Positions 14,543-24,335 of a DNA stretch of 64,000 nucleotides are shown piece after piece. The stretch is from Glaciecola sp. 33A (GTDB lineage: Bacteria > Pseudomonadota > Gammaproteobacteria > Enterobacterales > Alteromonadaceae). Both the position numbers and the translations under genes were made by a program. The notes beneath the pieces were generated by a model. The model was not told the DNA's origin. It saw nothing but the letters and a program-made list of their open reading frames with translations, and searched no databases. Position 1 is the stretch's first letter; every line of letters begins with the position of its first letter. The stretch lies in NCBI RefSeq assembly GCF_002836745.1, contig NZ_PJAR01000038.1, positions 1 through 64,000 on the forward strand, written 5' to 3'.

Positions 14543-17275
14543 ATGAGCTATCAAGTATTAGCAAGGAAGTGGCGACCACAAAAATTTGCTGAGCTAGTAG
14601 GCCAGGAGCATGTTGTTAGTGCCATTTCCAATGCACTTGATAACGACAAATTGCACCATGCATATCTGTTTACTGGCACAAGAGGCGTTGGTAAAACCAC
14701 CATCGCTCGCATATTTTCAAAAAGCCTAAACTGTGAAACAGGTCAAAGTGCAACACCATGCGGCACGTGTGATGCCTGCAGAGATATTGACGAAGGTCGC
14801 TTTGTTGATTTACTTGAAATTGATGCAGCGTCGAGAACCAAAGTAGAGGACACTCGCGAATTACTTGATAATGTGCAATATAAGCCTACTCGTGGGCGCT
14901 TTAAGGTGTATTTGATAGATGAAGTGCATATGCTCTCAAAACATAGCTTCAACGCACTGTTGAAAACATTAGAAGAGCCGCCTCCTCACGTAAAGTTTTT
15001 ATTGGCCACAACTGATCCGCAAAAGCTACCTGTCACTATTTTATCAAGGTGCTTACAGTTTAGTCTTAAAGCGTTGTCCAGAGAGCAAATTCAAAAACAA
15101 CTCGAGCATATTTTAACGCAAGAAAGTATTCCATCTGATCCCATCGCTTTATCGCATTTAGCAAGGGCAGCACAAGGCAGTATGCGTGATGCATTGAGCT
15201 TAACTGATCAAGCTATCGCTCAGGGAAATAACCAAATAACGTCGCAAATAGTCACGGACATGTTAGGCCTCCTAGACAAAAACCAAGTCTTACGTTTGGT
15301 CAAAGCCGTGATTGAAAAAGACAGTCAGGAAGCGCTCAAACAGCTAGATGAAATTTGTGTGCATGCGCCAGACTTTTCACAAGTGCTATCAGAACTCTTA
15401 AGTTTGTTGCATCAAGTGTCGTTAACTCAAATCGTGCCTGATATTTGTAAAATTGAAACTGTGAGTGCACGAGCTGTTTACCAATTATCCAAGTCGGTAT
15501 CTGCTGAGCATATCCAGCTATTATATCAATTAGTGTTGCAAGGTAAGAAGGACTTACCTTTCGCGCCAGATGCATTTACAGGGCTGCAAATGACCGTATT
15601 GCGGATGCTCGCATTCAGTCCCGCGCAAACAGTTGAGCTTGATTTAGAAAGTGCACACAGCGACGCTATAGCAGAAAAAAAAACAGCTGACTTAGTTGAA
15701 ACGGATCCTGTCATTACTACCGAGCCTAATATTACTCAGGTTTCTGAAGCACTAACACAACATAAAGAAGCAAGTATAGTTGAAGTAAAACCTGAAATTA
15801 CTGCACAAACACTTGACATAGACCCGAGCAAAAATACGTTATTAGTTGAACAAGTTGAACAAGTTGAACAAGTTGAACAAGTTGAACAAGTTGAACAAGT
15901 TGAACAAGTTGAACAAGTTGAACAAGTTGAACAAGTTGAACAAGATATTTTTAATATGTCTTTTGTCGACGAAGATGCAGAACAATCGATGTTTGATGAG
16001 TTTCATGAATTACATGATGAGGCGCAAACACAGCGTCAAAATGCGACTAGTTTGTTGACAACAGAAGTGACAGATTCAACGCTGCATATCCTAAGCGCCG
16101 ATGCAACGGGGGAAGAAACTACACAAGACAATCTAACCACGACTTCGGACCTACTTGCACTGCATGAATTACTTGAAAACGAAGAACCGGAAGAAGAAGC
16201 GAACGTAGAAGTTGAGAGCAGCACACTGTCGTTGTTTGACCGCCTAATGAAGCAGGAAAATTCAATATTCGTCACTAATGATGGTTTACCTGAGTCCTCG
16301 CAAAACAAAAGTGCAGGCGAACGTGAAAGTAAGCTAGTTCGAAATCCACTGATTGAAGGCGAAACTCCACCTTGGGATAATGAGACTTCACCAGCGCTTA
16401 AGGGACCTGGTCCAGTTGTAGAGCAATTTACTACTCCGGATTTTGAGCTTCCATCAGATCCAGTATATGCGAAAGACGAAGACGATATTAATTTTGATGA
16501 TGCGGATGATGCTCCTTTTGAGAAAGTAGCTATAATACCTGTAGCAGACGTTCAAAAACACACATCAGTTGAGCCTGAACAACAGAACGCTGAAGCGCAG
16601 AAGTCTAGTCATCATTCTTTTGATATGCCAACGACTAACGTTATTGAAAAAACACAAAGCGCAGCGTTCTTTGAGGACCCAGCTGATAGCCAGCAAATAG
16701 CCACTTATGAACAAACTGACGTTAGCACAACACAGGTTTACGATGATGAGGTGGATAGCCTCTCTGAAAAACAATTTTTAGATACAGCAGATGAAATTGC
16801 AGCTATGTTTGGTCACGGCGTAAATGATCTAAGTAATGTTAAAGTAACTCATCCACAAATTGCGCCTTATTTAAAAAATGGCGACAAACTTTTAAGAGCG
16901 AAACAAATAAATAAATGGAGTGATTTTATTGAAGAGCTTGGTGTTGGTGGGTTGAATAAACAACTTTTGCTACAATCTAATCTAGTACAACACGGTGAAC
17001 AGTTTATTATTCGTATTGAAGAACGTAATCGGCATCTAGATGAAGAGCAGCATCGTACATCTATCATCGAGGCGTTAAGTGTCTTCTATCAAAAACCAGT
17101 TGCCTTTGAAGTGCAATATGGCGAGGTTGACGAAACACCTTTTCAAATACAACAACAGATATCGTTAATACGACATCAACATGCTCATAATGTTGTGGCA
17201 ACGAATGATTCAATTCAAGAATTGTTAAAAGCGTTTGAGGGGCGAGTTATCGAAGGTTCTATAAAACCAAGATAA
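14543..17275 (+). CDS. dnaX: DNA polymerase III subunit tau/gamma
   Basis: 910 residues. Clamp-loader ATPase; tau also couples polymerase cores to the DnaB helicase. Walker A GTRGVGKTT is at 45-53. Zinc ligands Cys64, 73, 76 and 79 match E. coli numbering. Walker B LIDEVHML and sensor-1 LLATTDPQKLP are present. Domain III ends near residue 368. A long acidic, Gln/Glu-rich linker follows, containing eleven VEQ repeats (435-467), then the polymerase-alpha-binding domain V (about 760-905). An A9 run (15675-15683) offers a slippery A AAA AAA heptamer in the reading frame at codons 378-380; both other frames stop within four codons, so a gamma form of about 382 residues is predicted. The gene lies in the conserved apt-dnaX-ybaB-recR-htpG-adk order. 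Confidence 0.97.
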   Translation: MSYQVLARKWRPQKFAELVGQEHVVSAISNALDNDKLHHAYLFTGTRGVGKTTIARIFSKSLNCETGQSATPCGTCDACRDIDEGRFVDLLEIDAASRTKVEDTRELLDNVQYKPTRGRFKVYLIDEVHMLSKHSFNALLKTLEEPPPHVKFLLATTDPQKLPVTILSRCLQFSLKALSREQIQKQLEHILTQESIPSDPIALSHLARAAQGSMRDALSLTDQAIAQGNNQITSQIVTDMLGLLDKNQVLRLVKAVIEKDSQEALKQLDEICVHAPDFSQVLSELLSLLHQVSLTQIVPDICKIETVSARAVYQLSKSVSAEHIQLLYQLVLQGKKDLPFAPDAFTGLQMTVLRMLAFSPAQTVELDLESAHSDAIAEKKTADLVETDPVITTEPNITQVSEALTQHKEASIVEVKPEITAQTLDIDPSKNTLLVEQVEQVEQVEQVEQVEQVEQVEQVEQVEQVEQDIFNMSFVDEDAEQSMFDEFHELHDEAQTQRQNATSLLTTEVTDSTLHILSADATGEETTQDNLTTTSDLLALHELLENEEPEEEANVEVESSTLSLFDRLMKQENSIFVTNDGLPESSQNKSAGERESKLVRNPLIEGETPPWDNETSPALKGPGPVVEQFTTPDFELPSDPVYAKDEDDINFDDADDAPFEKVAIIPVADVQKHTSVEPEQQNAEAQKSSHHSFDMPTTNVIEKTQSAAFFEDPADSQQIATYEQTDVSTTQVYDDEVDSLSEKQFLDTADEIAAMFGHGVNDLSNVKVTHPQIAPYLKNGDKLLRAKQINKWSDFIEELGVGGLNKQLLLQSNLVQHGEQFIIRIEERNRHLDEEQHRTSIIEALSVFYQKPVAFEVQYGEVDETPFQIQQQISLIRHQHAHNVVATNDSIQELLKAFEGRVIEGSIKPR
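15675..15695 (+). promoter_or_regulatory. Predicted dnaX slippage/frameshift site for gamma
   Basis: Nine consecutive A (15675-15683) with the tau frame reading GAA AAA AAA ACA. A -1 shift gives AAC AGC TGA (stop 15688-15690). A +1 or -2 shift gives CAG CTG ACT TAG (stop 15693-15695). In E. coli gamma is made by -1 frameshifting on A AAA AAG, and in Thermus by transcriptional slippage on A9. I see no clear upstream Shine-Dalgarno-like stimulator or strong downstream stem. Confidence 0.7.
15845..15943 (+). repeat. Coding minisatellite, 11 x 9 bp (VEQ)
   Basis: Eleven perfect head-to-tail copies of GTTGAACAA, in frame with dnaX and encoding (VEQ)11 in the linker between domain III and the tau-specific C-terminal domains. 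Gain or loss of copies would keep the frame. Confidence 0.97.
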
Positions 17276-17346
17276 CAACGGGCCCTTAATGATAAATATC
17301 CACAGAGTAGATTTATAATTCTGTCTAAAATAATCAGGAGATGACA

Positions 17347-17673
17347 ATGTTTAAAGGCGGCATGGGTAATATGATGAAACAAGCCCAGCAAATGCAGGAA
17401 AAAATGAAAAAGGCACAAGATGAGCTTGCTACTTTAGAAGTAACTGGCGAGTCAGGTGCAGGCTTAGTGAAGGTGACAATGTCTTGTAATCACAATGTGA
17501 GACGAGTAGATATTGACGCGTCGCTAATGCAAGATGATAAAGAAATGATTGAGGACTTGGTGGCCGCGGCAACAAATGATGCTGTTCGTCGTGTTGCAGA
17601 AATGAGCCAAGAAAAAATGGGTTCTCTTACAGGTGGGATGGATTTACCGCCTGGCTTTAAGATGCCGTTTTAG
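17347..17673 (+). CDS. ybaB: YbaB/EbfC nucleoid-associated protein
   Basis: 108 residues starting [20 protein letters not shown], the usual N terminus of this small dimeric DNA-binding protein. An ATG six bases upstream (17341) touches the AGGAG at 17336-17340 directly, so the second ATG, at proper spacing, is the real start. An amphipathic N-terminal helix is followed by the beta core ([20 protein letters not shown]). It lies between dnaX and recR, its standard place. Confidence 0.95.
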   Translation: MFKGGMGNMMKQAQQMQEKMKKAQDELATLEVTGESGAGLVKVTMSCNHNVRRVDIDASLMQDDKEMIEDLVAAATNDAVRRVAEMSQEKMGSLTGGMDLPPGFKMPF

Positions 17674-17988
17674 TTTTTCAACATAACCAAAATCAAAAAG
17701 CTGATTTTGAGTGCAGTGCTAGCACCTAGGCACATTGCTTTAATCGGCTTTTCTATTTTGAGGTACACCGACATTTGGCCTGAAATCTATCATGCTTAAA
17801 CACCACTAAAATCCTCAACATCAGCATTCGTAAAATCCCCCAACTCAAGGTATTCCTCAATAGTAAACTATGAGCTATTAAGTGTGCTTTTTGTGTTAGC
17901 TGTTGATGGATAAAATCTTGCTTGCGCAATTCAACAAATCCATGACTTCATGGTATTATTTAATTTTATTATTTAAGAAGTTTTATAC
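17674..17988. other. Intergenic region between ybaB and recR
   Basis: 315 bases. A weak hairpin, AAAATCA / TGATTTT, lies just after ybaB at about 17690-17710. It is more separation than usual between these two genes and suggests recR has its own promoter. No gene or RNA recognised. Confidence 0.35.
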
Positions 17989-18588
17989 ATGTCATTTAGT
18001 CCTCTTATTAACGAATTGATTACAGCCTTGAGATGCCTGCCAGGCGTTGGTGCAAAAAGCGCTCAGCGTATGGCGTTTACATTGTTGGAAAGAAACCGTG
18101 ATGGCGCAATGACCTTAAGTAAAGTGTTACACGACGCCATGGAACATGTCTCACATTGCGAACATTGCCGCACTTTTACAGAGGCACGGCTGTGTAAAAT
18201 ATGTGCAAATCCAATGCGCAGCGAAACGGGCCAGCTTTGTATTGTCGAATCACCTCAAGATGTATTAGCGGTAGAACAAACCTCAGAATACAAAGGCAAG
18301 TACTTTGTATTAATGGGTCATTTGTCCCCTATTGATGGTATTGGTCCTGCTGAAATTGGTTTGACTGAATTAGCCCAATTATTGGATAGGGAATCTATTC
18401 AAGAAGTTATTCTCGCCACCAATCCAACGGTAGAAGGCGAGGCAACAGCCCATTATATTGGGCAAATATGCAGAGAAAAGGACATAAAAGCGACCCGTAT
18501 TGCGCATGGTGTTCCTGTCGGTGGTGAATTAGAATATATCGATGGAAATACCATAAGTCATGCCTTTGCCGGAAGAAGGCCAGTATAA
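17989..18588 (+). CDS. recR: Recombination mediator protein RecR
   Basis: 199 residues, full length. Works with RecF/RecO to load RecA on gapped DNA. A helix-hairpin-helix ([14 protein letters not shown], about 17-30) is followed by the C4 zinc finger Cys57, 60, 69, 72, a Toprim domain ([14 protein letters not shown] to about residue 170) and the C-terminal Walker-B-like/tetramerisation segment. The start ATG at 17989 fits the family N terminus ([11 protein letters not shown]). Confidence 0.96.
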   Translation: MSFSPLINELITALRCLPGVGAKSAQRMAFTLLERNRDGAMTLSKVLHDAMEHVSHCEHCRTFTEARLCKICANPMRSETGQLCIVESPQDVLAVEQTSEYKGKYFVLMGHLSPIDGIGPAEIGLTELAQLLDRESIQEVILATNPTVEGEATAHYIGQICREKDIKATRIAHGVPVGGELEYIDGNTISHAFAGRRPV

Positions 18589-18652
18589 GCTGACCTATGG
18601 CGTATAAATACTGATAAAAACCAAATTATTTTTGGCTTCATTTCGTTTTTCC

Positions 18653-18682
18653 CTTGAAAATGCCCCTTTGTGTCCTTACATC
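18653..18682 (+). promoter_or_regulatory. Possible sigma32 heat-shock promoter of htpG
   Basis: CTTGAAA at 18653-18659 matches the sigma32 -35 consensus exactly. About 14 bases on, TCCTTACAT is a weak match to the CCCCAT-type -10. htpG is a classic sigma32 target, and the element lies about 110-140 bp before its start codon. Confidence 0.45.
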
Positions 18683-18793
18683 TTTCTTCAATCGACGAAT
18701 TTTATGGTGGCGTTCTGCATTTTTTATTAATAGAACGGTGTTTTGTGCCACTTGGCTTCACATAACAGAAAACAAAGTAGGAGATACTTGGCT

Positions 18794-20716
18794 ATGGCTG
18801 AGACCGTCAAACAAGAAACCCACGGATTTCAAACCGAAGTAAAACAATTGCTTCAACTGATGATCCACTCACTTTATTCGAATAAAGAAATATTTTTAAG
18901 AGAGCTTGTATCAAACGCTGCCGATGCTGCTGATAAGCTTCGTTTTAAGGGCCTTTCTGACGGCAGCTTGTATGAGAATGACCCTGATCTCAACGTTAGA
19001 ATTAGCGTGAATAAAGAGGCTGGTACGCTAACCATATCCGATAATGGAATTGGTATGAACAAAGAAGAAGCTATTGCTAACTTAGGCACTATTGCCAAGT
19101 CTGGAACAGCCGATTTTTTTAGTAAATTATCTGGCGATCAGACCAAAGATTCTCAATTGATCGGTCAGTTCGGTGTTGGCTTTTACTCTTCGTTTATTGT
19201 TGCTGAAAAAGTAATTGTTAAGAGCCGAGCTGCAGGTGCGGATAAGTCGGAAGGTGTGCGCTGGGAGTCTGCTGGTGAAGGCGAGTTTTCAGTTTCCACA
19301 ATCGACAAAGAAAGCCGCGGTACTGAAATTACCTTATTTTTGCGTGAAGATGAAAAAGAGTTTGCTGATGATTGGCGAGTGCGTTCAATTATTACTAAGT
19401 ACTCTGATCATATTAATATTCCTGTGCAAATGTTTAAAGCAGAAGTGCCTGAAAGCGACGGTGAAGGCGACGAGAAAATACCTGCAGTCCCCGGTTTTTG
19501 GGAATCAGTCAACAAAGCGACAGCGTTGTGGACACGCGAAAAGTCAGAGCTTAGTGACGAAGAATACATTGAATTTTATAAGCACGTATCGCATGACTTT
19601 GCCGATCCAATTAAGTGGTCGCATAACCGCGTTGAAGGAAAAACAGAATACACCAGCTTATTGTATATTCCAGCTAAAGCGCCATTTGACATGTGGAATA
19701 GAGATCAAGCCCACGGGCTGAAACTCTACGTTCAACGTGTTTTTATTATGGATGATGCAGAGCAATTCATGCCAACCTATTTACGTTTTGTAAAAGGCTT
19801 GTTGGACTCAAACGATTTACCATTAAACGTATCCCGTGAACTTTTACAAGATAACAAAGTTACTCAATCAATTCGTCAAGGTTGCACAAAACGTGTGCTT
19901 CAAATGCTTGAAAAAATGGCTAAAAATGACGTTGAAAAGTATCAGGCGTTTTGGTCTGAATTTGGTAATGTTGTTAAAGAAGGTCCAGCTGAAGACTTCG
20001 CCAATAAAGAAAAGATTGCAGCACTACTTCGTTTCTCTTCAACGGCAGATGAGTCAGGCGTACAATCAGTTTCGCTTAAAGACTATATTGACCGTATGCA
20101 AGAAGACCAAGAGAAAATTTTCTACGTCACTGCTGATAGTTACCAAGCGGCTAAAACGAGTCCGCATTTAGAAATTTTCCGCAAGAAAGGTATCGAAGTT
20201 TTATTGATGGGTGAGCGCATTGATGAATGGTTAATGTCACATTTGACAGAGTTTAGTGAGAAACAGTTCCAGTCTATTGCGGGAGCTAACCTAGACTTGA
20301 GTGACTTGGATGATGAAGAATCTAAGAAAGCCAAAGAAACTGCTGAAAAAGAAGTTGAAGGAATTATTGAGCGAGTTAAAACAGCACTTGGCAATAAAGT
20401 GGAAAACGTTAAATTTACTCACCGACTAACTGATTCTCCAGCATGTATTGTTGCAGATGAAAACGGAATGACAACGCAAATGGCCAAGTTGATGGCTTCC
20501 GCCGGTCAACCTGTTCCTGAAACGAAGTATCATTTTGAATTGAATCCAGAACATCATCTGGTTAAATTAATGTCTAACGTGCAAGACGAAGCGCAATTTA
20601 AGTTGTGGTCTGAAGTGTTATTTGATCAGGCATCATTATCTGAGCAGGGCAGTTTGAAAGATCCGTCTGCTTTTGTAAAAAACTTAAATGGTCTGTTGGC
20701 TAGTCTAGCTAAGTAG
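18794..20716 (+). CDS. htpG: Molecular chaperone HtpG (Hsp90)
   Basis: 640 residues from the ATG at 18794. An in-frame ATG at 18743 exists, but AGGAG at 18779-18783 and the family start ([20 protein letters not shown]) favour 18794. The GHKL ATPase N domain shows [19 protein letters not shown] and [11 protein letters not shown]; the middle domain shows NVSRELLQ; the C-terminal dimer domain is complete. Cytosolic ATP-dependent chaperone. It sits between recR and adk as in many gammaproteobacteria and has a likely heat-shock promoter and a strong terminator. Confidence 0.97.
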   Translation: MAETVKQETHGFQTEVKQLLQLMIHSLYSNKEIFLRELVSNAADAADKLRFKGLSDGSLYENDPDLNVRISVNKEAGTLTISDNGIGMNKEEAIANLGTIAKSGTADFFSKLSGDQTKDSQLIGQFGVGFYSSFIVAEKVIVKSRAAGADKSEGVRWESAGEGEFSVSTIDKESRGTEITLFLREDEKEFADDWRVRSIITKYSDHINIPVQMFKAEVPESDGEGDEKIPAVPGFWESVNKATALWTREKSELSDEEYIEFYKHVSHDFADPIKWSHNRVEGKTEYTSLLYIPAKAPFDMWNRDQAHGLKLYVQRVFIMDDAEQFMPTYLRFVKGLLDSNDLPLNVSRELLQDNKVTQSIRQGCTKRVLQMLEKMAKNDVEKYQAFWSEFGNVVKEGPAEDFANKEKIAALLRFSSTADESGVQSVSLKDYIDRMQEDQEKIFYVTADSYQAAKTSPHLEIFRKKGIEVLLMGERIDEWLMSHLTEFSEKQFQSIAGANLDLSDLDDEESKKAKETAEKEVEGIIERVKTALGNKVENVKFTHRLTDSPACIVADENGMTTQMAKLMASAGQPVPETKYHFELNPEHHLVKLMSNVQDEAQFKLWSEVLFDQASLSEQGSLKDPSAFVKNLNGLLASLAK

Positions 20717-20780
20717 TGGTTAATACTGTGTCTTTTAATAAACCTGTATAGGCTTATTATTAGGAAAACATTGAGATAGT

Positions 20781-20806
20781 AAAAGCGAGCTTAGGCTCGC
20801 TTTTTT
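20781..20806 (+). terminator. Rho-independent terminator after htpG
   Basis: Perfect 10-bp stem AAAAGCGAGC / GCTCGCTTTT with a TTAG loop, continuing into a run of T. Confidence 0.93.
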
Positions 20807-20929
20807 ATTTATTGACTAAATCAAGTCGTGTTGGCTGGCCGTTTTTTCAACAGTTCGAGAAAATTATCCGCTATTAGTCTTAAGTTATGATTTTTAACCA
20901 TAATTTGACTTGTGAACTCGGAGCCTAAG

Positions 20930-20952
20930 TTGTAAAGTTTGCGCGTTTACAA
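20930..20952. promoter_or_regulatory. Inverted repeat in the adk leader
   Basis: Perfect 7-bp inverted repeat TTGTAAA / TTTACAA separated by nine bases, 31 bases before the adk start codon and 19 before its GGAGG (20972-20976). It could be an operator or a leader hairpin. Confidence 0.35.
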
Positions 20953-20962
20953 TTTACCTTAA

Positions 20963-21628
<666 letters not shown>

Positions 21629-21674
21629 AAAAAGTAACGGGACTGTGTTGTTATTACGGTCTCTTTTTACTATT

Positions 21675-23309
21675 TTACGCTAGAGCTGAATTTTTCGGCG
21701 ACGCAATTATCTGTAAACTAGCTTTGAGCAGATCGGCTGCCTTTTCCGCGATCATTATTGTAGGCGCATTCGTGTTACCACCAATAATATTCGGTATTAC
21801 AGAGGCATCGACAACCATTAAATTGGTAATACCTTTTACATTTAAATTAACATCAACAACAGCAAATACATCTTCATCAACGCCCATTTTGCATGTTCCT
21901 ACGGGGTGATATACAGTCTCAGCGTTGTTTTTTAAGTAATCAATAATTTGTTCATCGGTTTGCACCGTTTCGCCAGGCGTCCATTCTACCGCACCATCAC
22001 CAAGTGGAGAGGTGTTGCTTATTTTTCTACACCACTTAAAACCAGCAACTAAGGGTTTTATATCATCTTCGTGAGCCAAGTAGTTTGGACGAATATCAGC
22101 GTGTAGTTCACCATCGATTTGTTTCAGCAAAACTTCGCCTCTACTTTTCGGGTAAAGGTTACAAAAATGGATCGTGAAGCCATGCCCCCAAGGTTTTGAG
22201 CGACCATGATCTACAAGTAAAGCGGGTAAAAAATGTAATTGTATATCAGGTAACGTCATTTCAGGGTCTGATTTTAAGAAGGCCCCACCTTCAGCAATAT
22301 TTGAAGTAAACATGCCTTCTTTATTTAGCCAATAGTTGAGTGGCTCTAATGCATTTTTTAGTAATGCCGGCACAGACAAACCATAAGAACGTCGAGCCTG
22401 AGTTTTAAATAAGATGGTGCCATCCAAATGGTCTTGTAAGTTTTGGCCAACACCGGGCAAATGTGCTTTTACTTCAATGCCTAAGGATTGTAGGTGTTCC
22501 TTATTGCCAATGCCTGATTGCATCAGTATTTGAGGAGACCCAATAGCACCAGCACTTAAAATAACTCGCTTTTTAGCAAACAAAAGTTGCTTCGTATGGT
22601 TCGAAAAAATTTCAATTCCGGTGGCTTTTTTATTATCAAAGGTAACTTTTTTAACTTCAACATTGGTCATAATATGTAAGTTTGGACGCGCTTTTATAGT
22701 GTCAGATAAAAAGCCTTTAGCCGCGCTGCAACGTGAGCCATTGCGCTGAGTCACTTGATATATGCCAACACCCTCTTGGAATTCGCCGTTGAAATCAACA
22801 GATTCAGCAAGCCCGTTAGATACAGACGAAGCGACAAAATCATGACTCACAGGATTAATATATTTTAGATCTGATACGCCTTGATAGCCTCCAATAGCGT
22901 GGAAATCTGATATACCTCGGGTGTTATCTTCACTTTTTTTGAAATAGGGGAGCACATCATCCCAAGCCCATCCGATCAGACCAGACGCAGCCCAGTCATT
23001 GTAATTTTGTGCTGCTCCACGAATATAGCACATGGCGTTAATTGAGCTAGAACCGCCCAATGTTTTGCCTCTAGGCCAAAACATTTCTCGGTCATTCAAA
23101 TTACTTTCTTGGTGGGTTTGAAAACTCCAATTAACTGACTTCATGTCAGCTAAAGCGGCTAAACCAAAAGGAACATGTATCGCTGGATTGGTATCTTTTG
23201 GGCCGGCTTCAAGCAGGCACACAGACATTTGAGGATTTTCAGATAATCTATTTGCTAGAACGGCACCGGCAGAGCCAGCGCCAACAATGATAATGTCAAA
23301 CTCAGTCAT
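21675..23309 (-). CDS. GMC-family FAD-dependent alcohol/choline dehydrogenase
   Basis: 544 residues of the glucose-methanol-choline oxidoreductase family. The FAD-binding GAGSAGAVLANRL is at about 11-23 and GGSSSINAMCYIRG at about 85-98. The catalytic pair is visible as His468 (YHPVGTCKMG) and Asn512 (GGNTNAP), spaced as in choline oxidase. The HPVGTCKMG version occurs in BetA and in AlkJ-type alcohol dehydrogenases. No betB, betI or alkane gene is adjacent, so a general alcohol dehydrogenase is as likely as choline dehydrogenase. No signal peptide; electrons probably go to the respiratory chain. Confidence 0.85.
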   Translation of the reverse strand: MTEFDIIIVGAGSAGAVLANRLSENPQMSVCLLEAGPKDTNPAIHVPFGLAALADMKSVNWSFQTHQESNLNDREMFWPRGKTLGGSSSINAMCYIRGAAQNYNDWAASGLIGWAWDDVLPYFKKSEDNTRGISDFHAIGGYQGVSDLKYINPVSHDFVASSVSNGLAESVDFNGEFQEGVGIYQVTQRNGSRCSAAKGFLSDTIKARPNLHIMTNVEVKKVTFDNKKATGIEIFSNHTKQLLFAKKRVILSAGAIGSPQILMQSGIGNKEHLQSLGIEVKAHLPGVGQNLQDHLDGTILFKTQARRSYGLSVPALLKNALEPLNYWLNKEGMFTSNIAEGGAFLKSDPEMTLPDIQLHFLPALLVDHGRSKPWGHGFTIHFCNLYPKSRGEVLLKQIDGELHADIRPNYLAHEDDIKPLVAGFKWCRKISNTSPLGDGAVEWTPGETVQTDEQIIDYLKNNAETVYHPVGTCKMGVDEDVFAVVDVNLNVKGITNLMVVDASVIPNIIGGNTNAPTIMIAEKAADLLKASLQIIASPKNSALA

Positions 23310-23401
23310 AATGCTTCAAATAATAAATTTCATGTTATCGATATTAACACTATTATCACATCTGACCAGTTGATTTTTTAATTAATTGGTGGTGAGTTAA
23401 T

Positions 23402-23650
23402 CTATTTCCAATCTAATCTGATGACAGGACTTTCTGTGCTACTGTCAAGCCCGCACATTTCTTCATAAGGCGTATTCTGCTTCAGCCATACATTCTCGAA
23501 CTTCTGTCCTTCGACTCTCAGCTTAATATTGTTTATGCATTGAAAGGACAGCGTTTTACTATACTTGTCTAAAAAAAACGTGTCGACTTTTGTTTCGCCT
23601 GTCCCAGCAATATACGTTCCGCCTTCAATTGATTCAATAAATAAGTTCAT
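23402..23650 (-). CDS. Small DUF6482-like protein
   Basis: 82 residues, starting MNLFIESIEGGTYIAG and ending with VWLKQNTPYEEMCGLD. This resembles the short DUF6482 proteins of Alteromonadales (conserved VWL.QT.xYDEM.GL), although I rely on memory for that match. No signal peptide, membrane segment or catalytic motif is visible. It is between the GMC gene and the DUF2244 gene on the same strand, with about 90-base gaps. Function unknown. Confidence 0.6.
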   Translation of the reverse strand: MNLFIESIEGGTYIAGTGETKVDTFFLDKYSKTLSFQCINNIKLRVEGQKFENVWLKQNTPYEEMCGLDSSTESPVIRLDWK

Positions 23651-23745
23651 GTTTAGCTATCCTATTCTTTGTAATATAAACGATGAGTACAAGCAAAAGA
23701 TCAACCTTGTTATAAGAGAAACGATGGTCTTAATTAATTACTGGC

Positions 23746-24249
23746 TTAATCTTTATTCTTCCACCAATGCTGCCGACAAATTAGGAGACCTAAGTTCTCT
23801 AATTCATTGCGCAGGAGCACCATATCATCAGCATTTAGAAATTGGCCGATTTGCACCCGTTGCCTGCCATTATGCAATGTGATTTTGGGCGTGTGCCAAT
23901 TTAGGTCGGTTTCTGAGTAATAAATATCTGTACCAAAGCGAGGAAGTGATTCTGCTGATTGTTGACGGTCAATACCCATTTCAATAGTGATCTCTTGCTC
24001 CGTAAACGTCACTATCTGTTTTAAATACGTGAAGCGAGTTACTTTATACATTAAGTATGCAAACAAACCTGCTTCTAAGCCAGCAAAGGGCAAAATCATC
24101 CAAGCACCAACAAATGTCCAGGCAATGGCAATTATCATGACAACCGCAATCATGAATGCGATAATCCATTTTGCTTGAACCCACGTAATAGAACGATTAG
24201 GTGTAAGCAAAATAGTAACTGCATTATCATGTCTTTCTAACTGGACCAT
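23746..24249 (-). CDS. DUF2244 integral membrane protein
   Basis: 167 residues. An N-terminal PNRSITWVQAKW stretch typical of DUF2244 is followed by two adjacent membrane segments (about 27-48 and 50-70) and a cytoplasmic beta-rich C domain (VTFTEQEITIEMG... QIGQFLNADD). In other proteobacteria DUF2244 genes lie near cytochrome oxidase or electron-transport genes, but no such genes lie here. Function unknown. Confidence 0.8.
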   Translation of the reverse strand: MVQLERHDNAVTILLTPNRSITWVQAKWIIAFMIAVVMIIAIAWTFVGAWMILPFAGLEAGLFAYLMYKVTRFTYLKQIVTFTEQEITIEMGIDRQQSAESLPRFGTDIYYSETDLNWHTPKITLHNGRQRVQIGQFLNADDMVLLRNELENLGLLICRQHWWKNKD

Positions 24250-24335
24250 TTTTCACTGCTTGAATGAAATTGTTTGCCTAAGACTATCTCTTTTTCCAGC
24301 ATATATTAACACTCTTTTATTATTGGCGAGTCGTA

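Noticed and set aside
15845-15943. CRISPR-like tandem repetition
   Set aside because: Nine-base units without spacers, in frame with a known gene; a minisatellite, not CRISPR.
15846-16058. Long Asn-Lys-Leu repeat frame inside dnaX
   Set aside because: It is only the 9-bp VEQ repeat read in another frame.
18661-18668. CCCC stretch directly after CTTGAAA as the htpG sigma32 -10
   Set aside because: Spacing of about three bases is far too short for a -35/-10 pair; a weaker match about 14 bases on is preferred.
21629-21674. Bidirectional terminator between adk and the GMC gene
   Set aside because: A/T runs on both sides suggest one, but I could not build a convincing stem.
21675-23309. Assignment as BetA in a glycine-betaine operon
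   Set aside because: Active-site residues fit the GMC family, but no betB, betI or choline transporter is adjacent.
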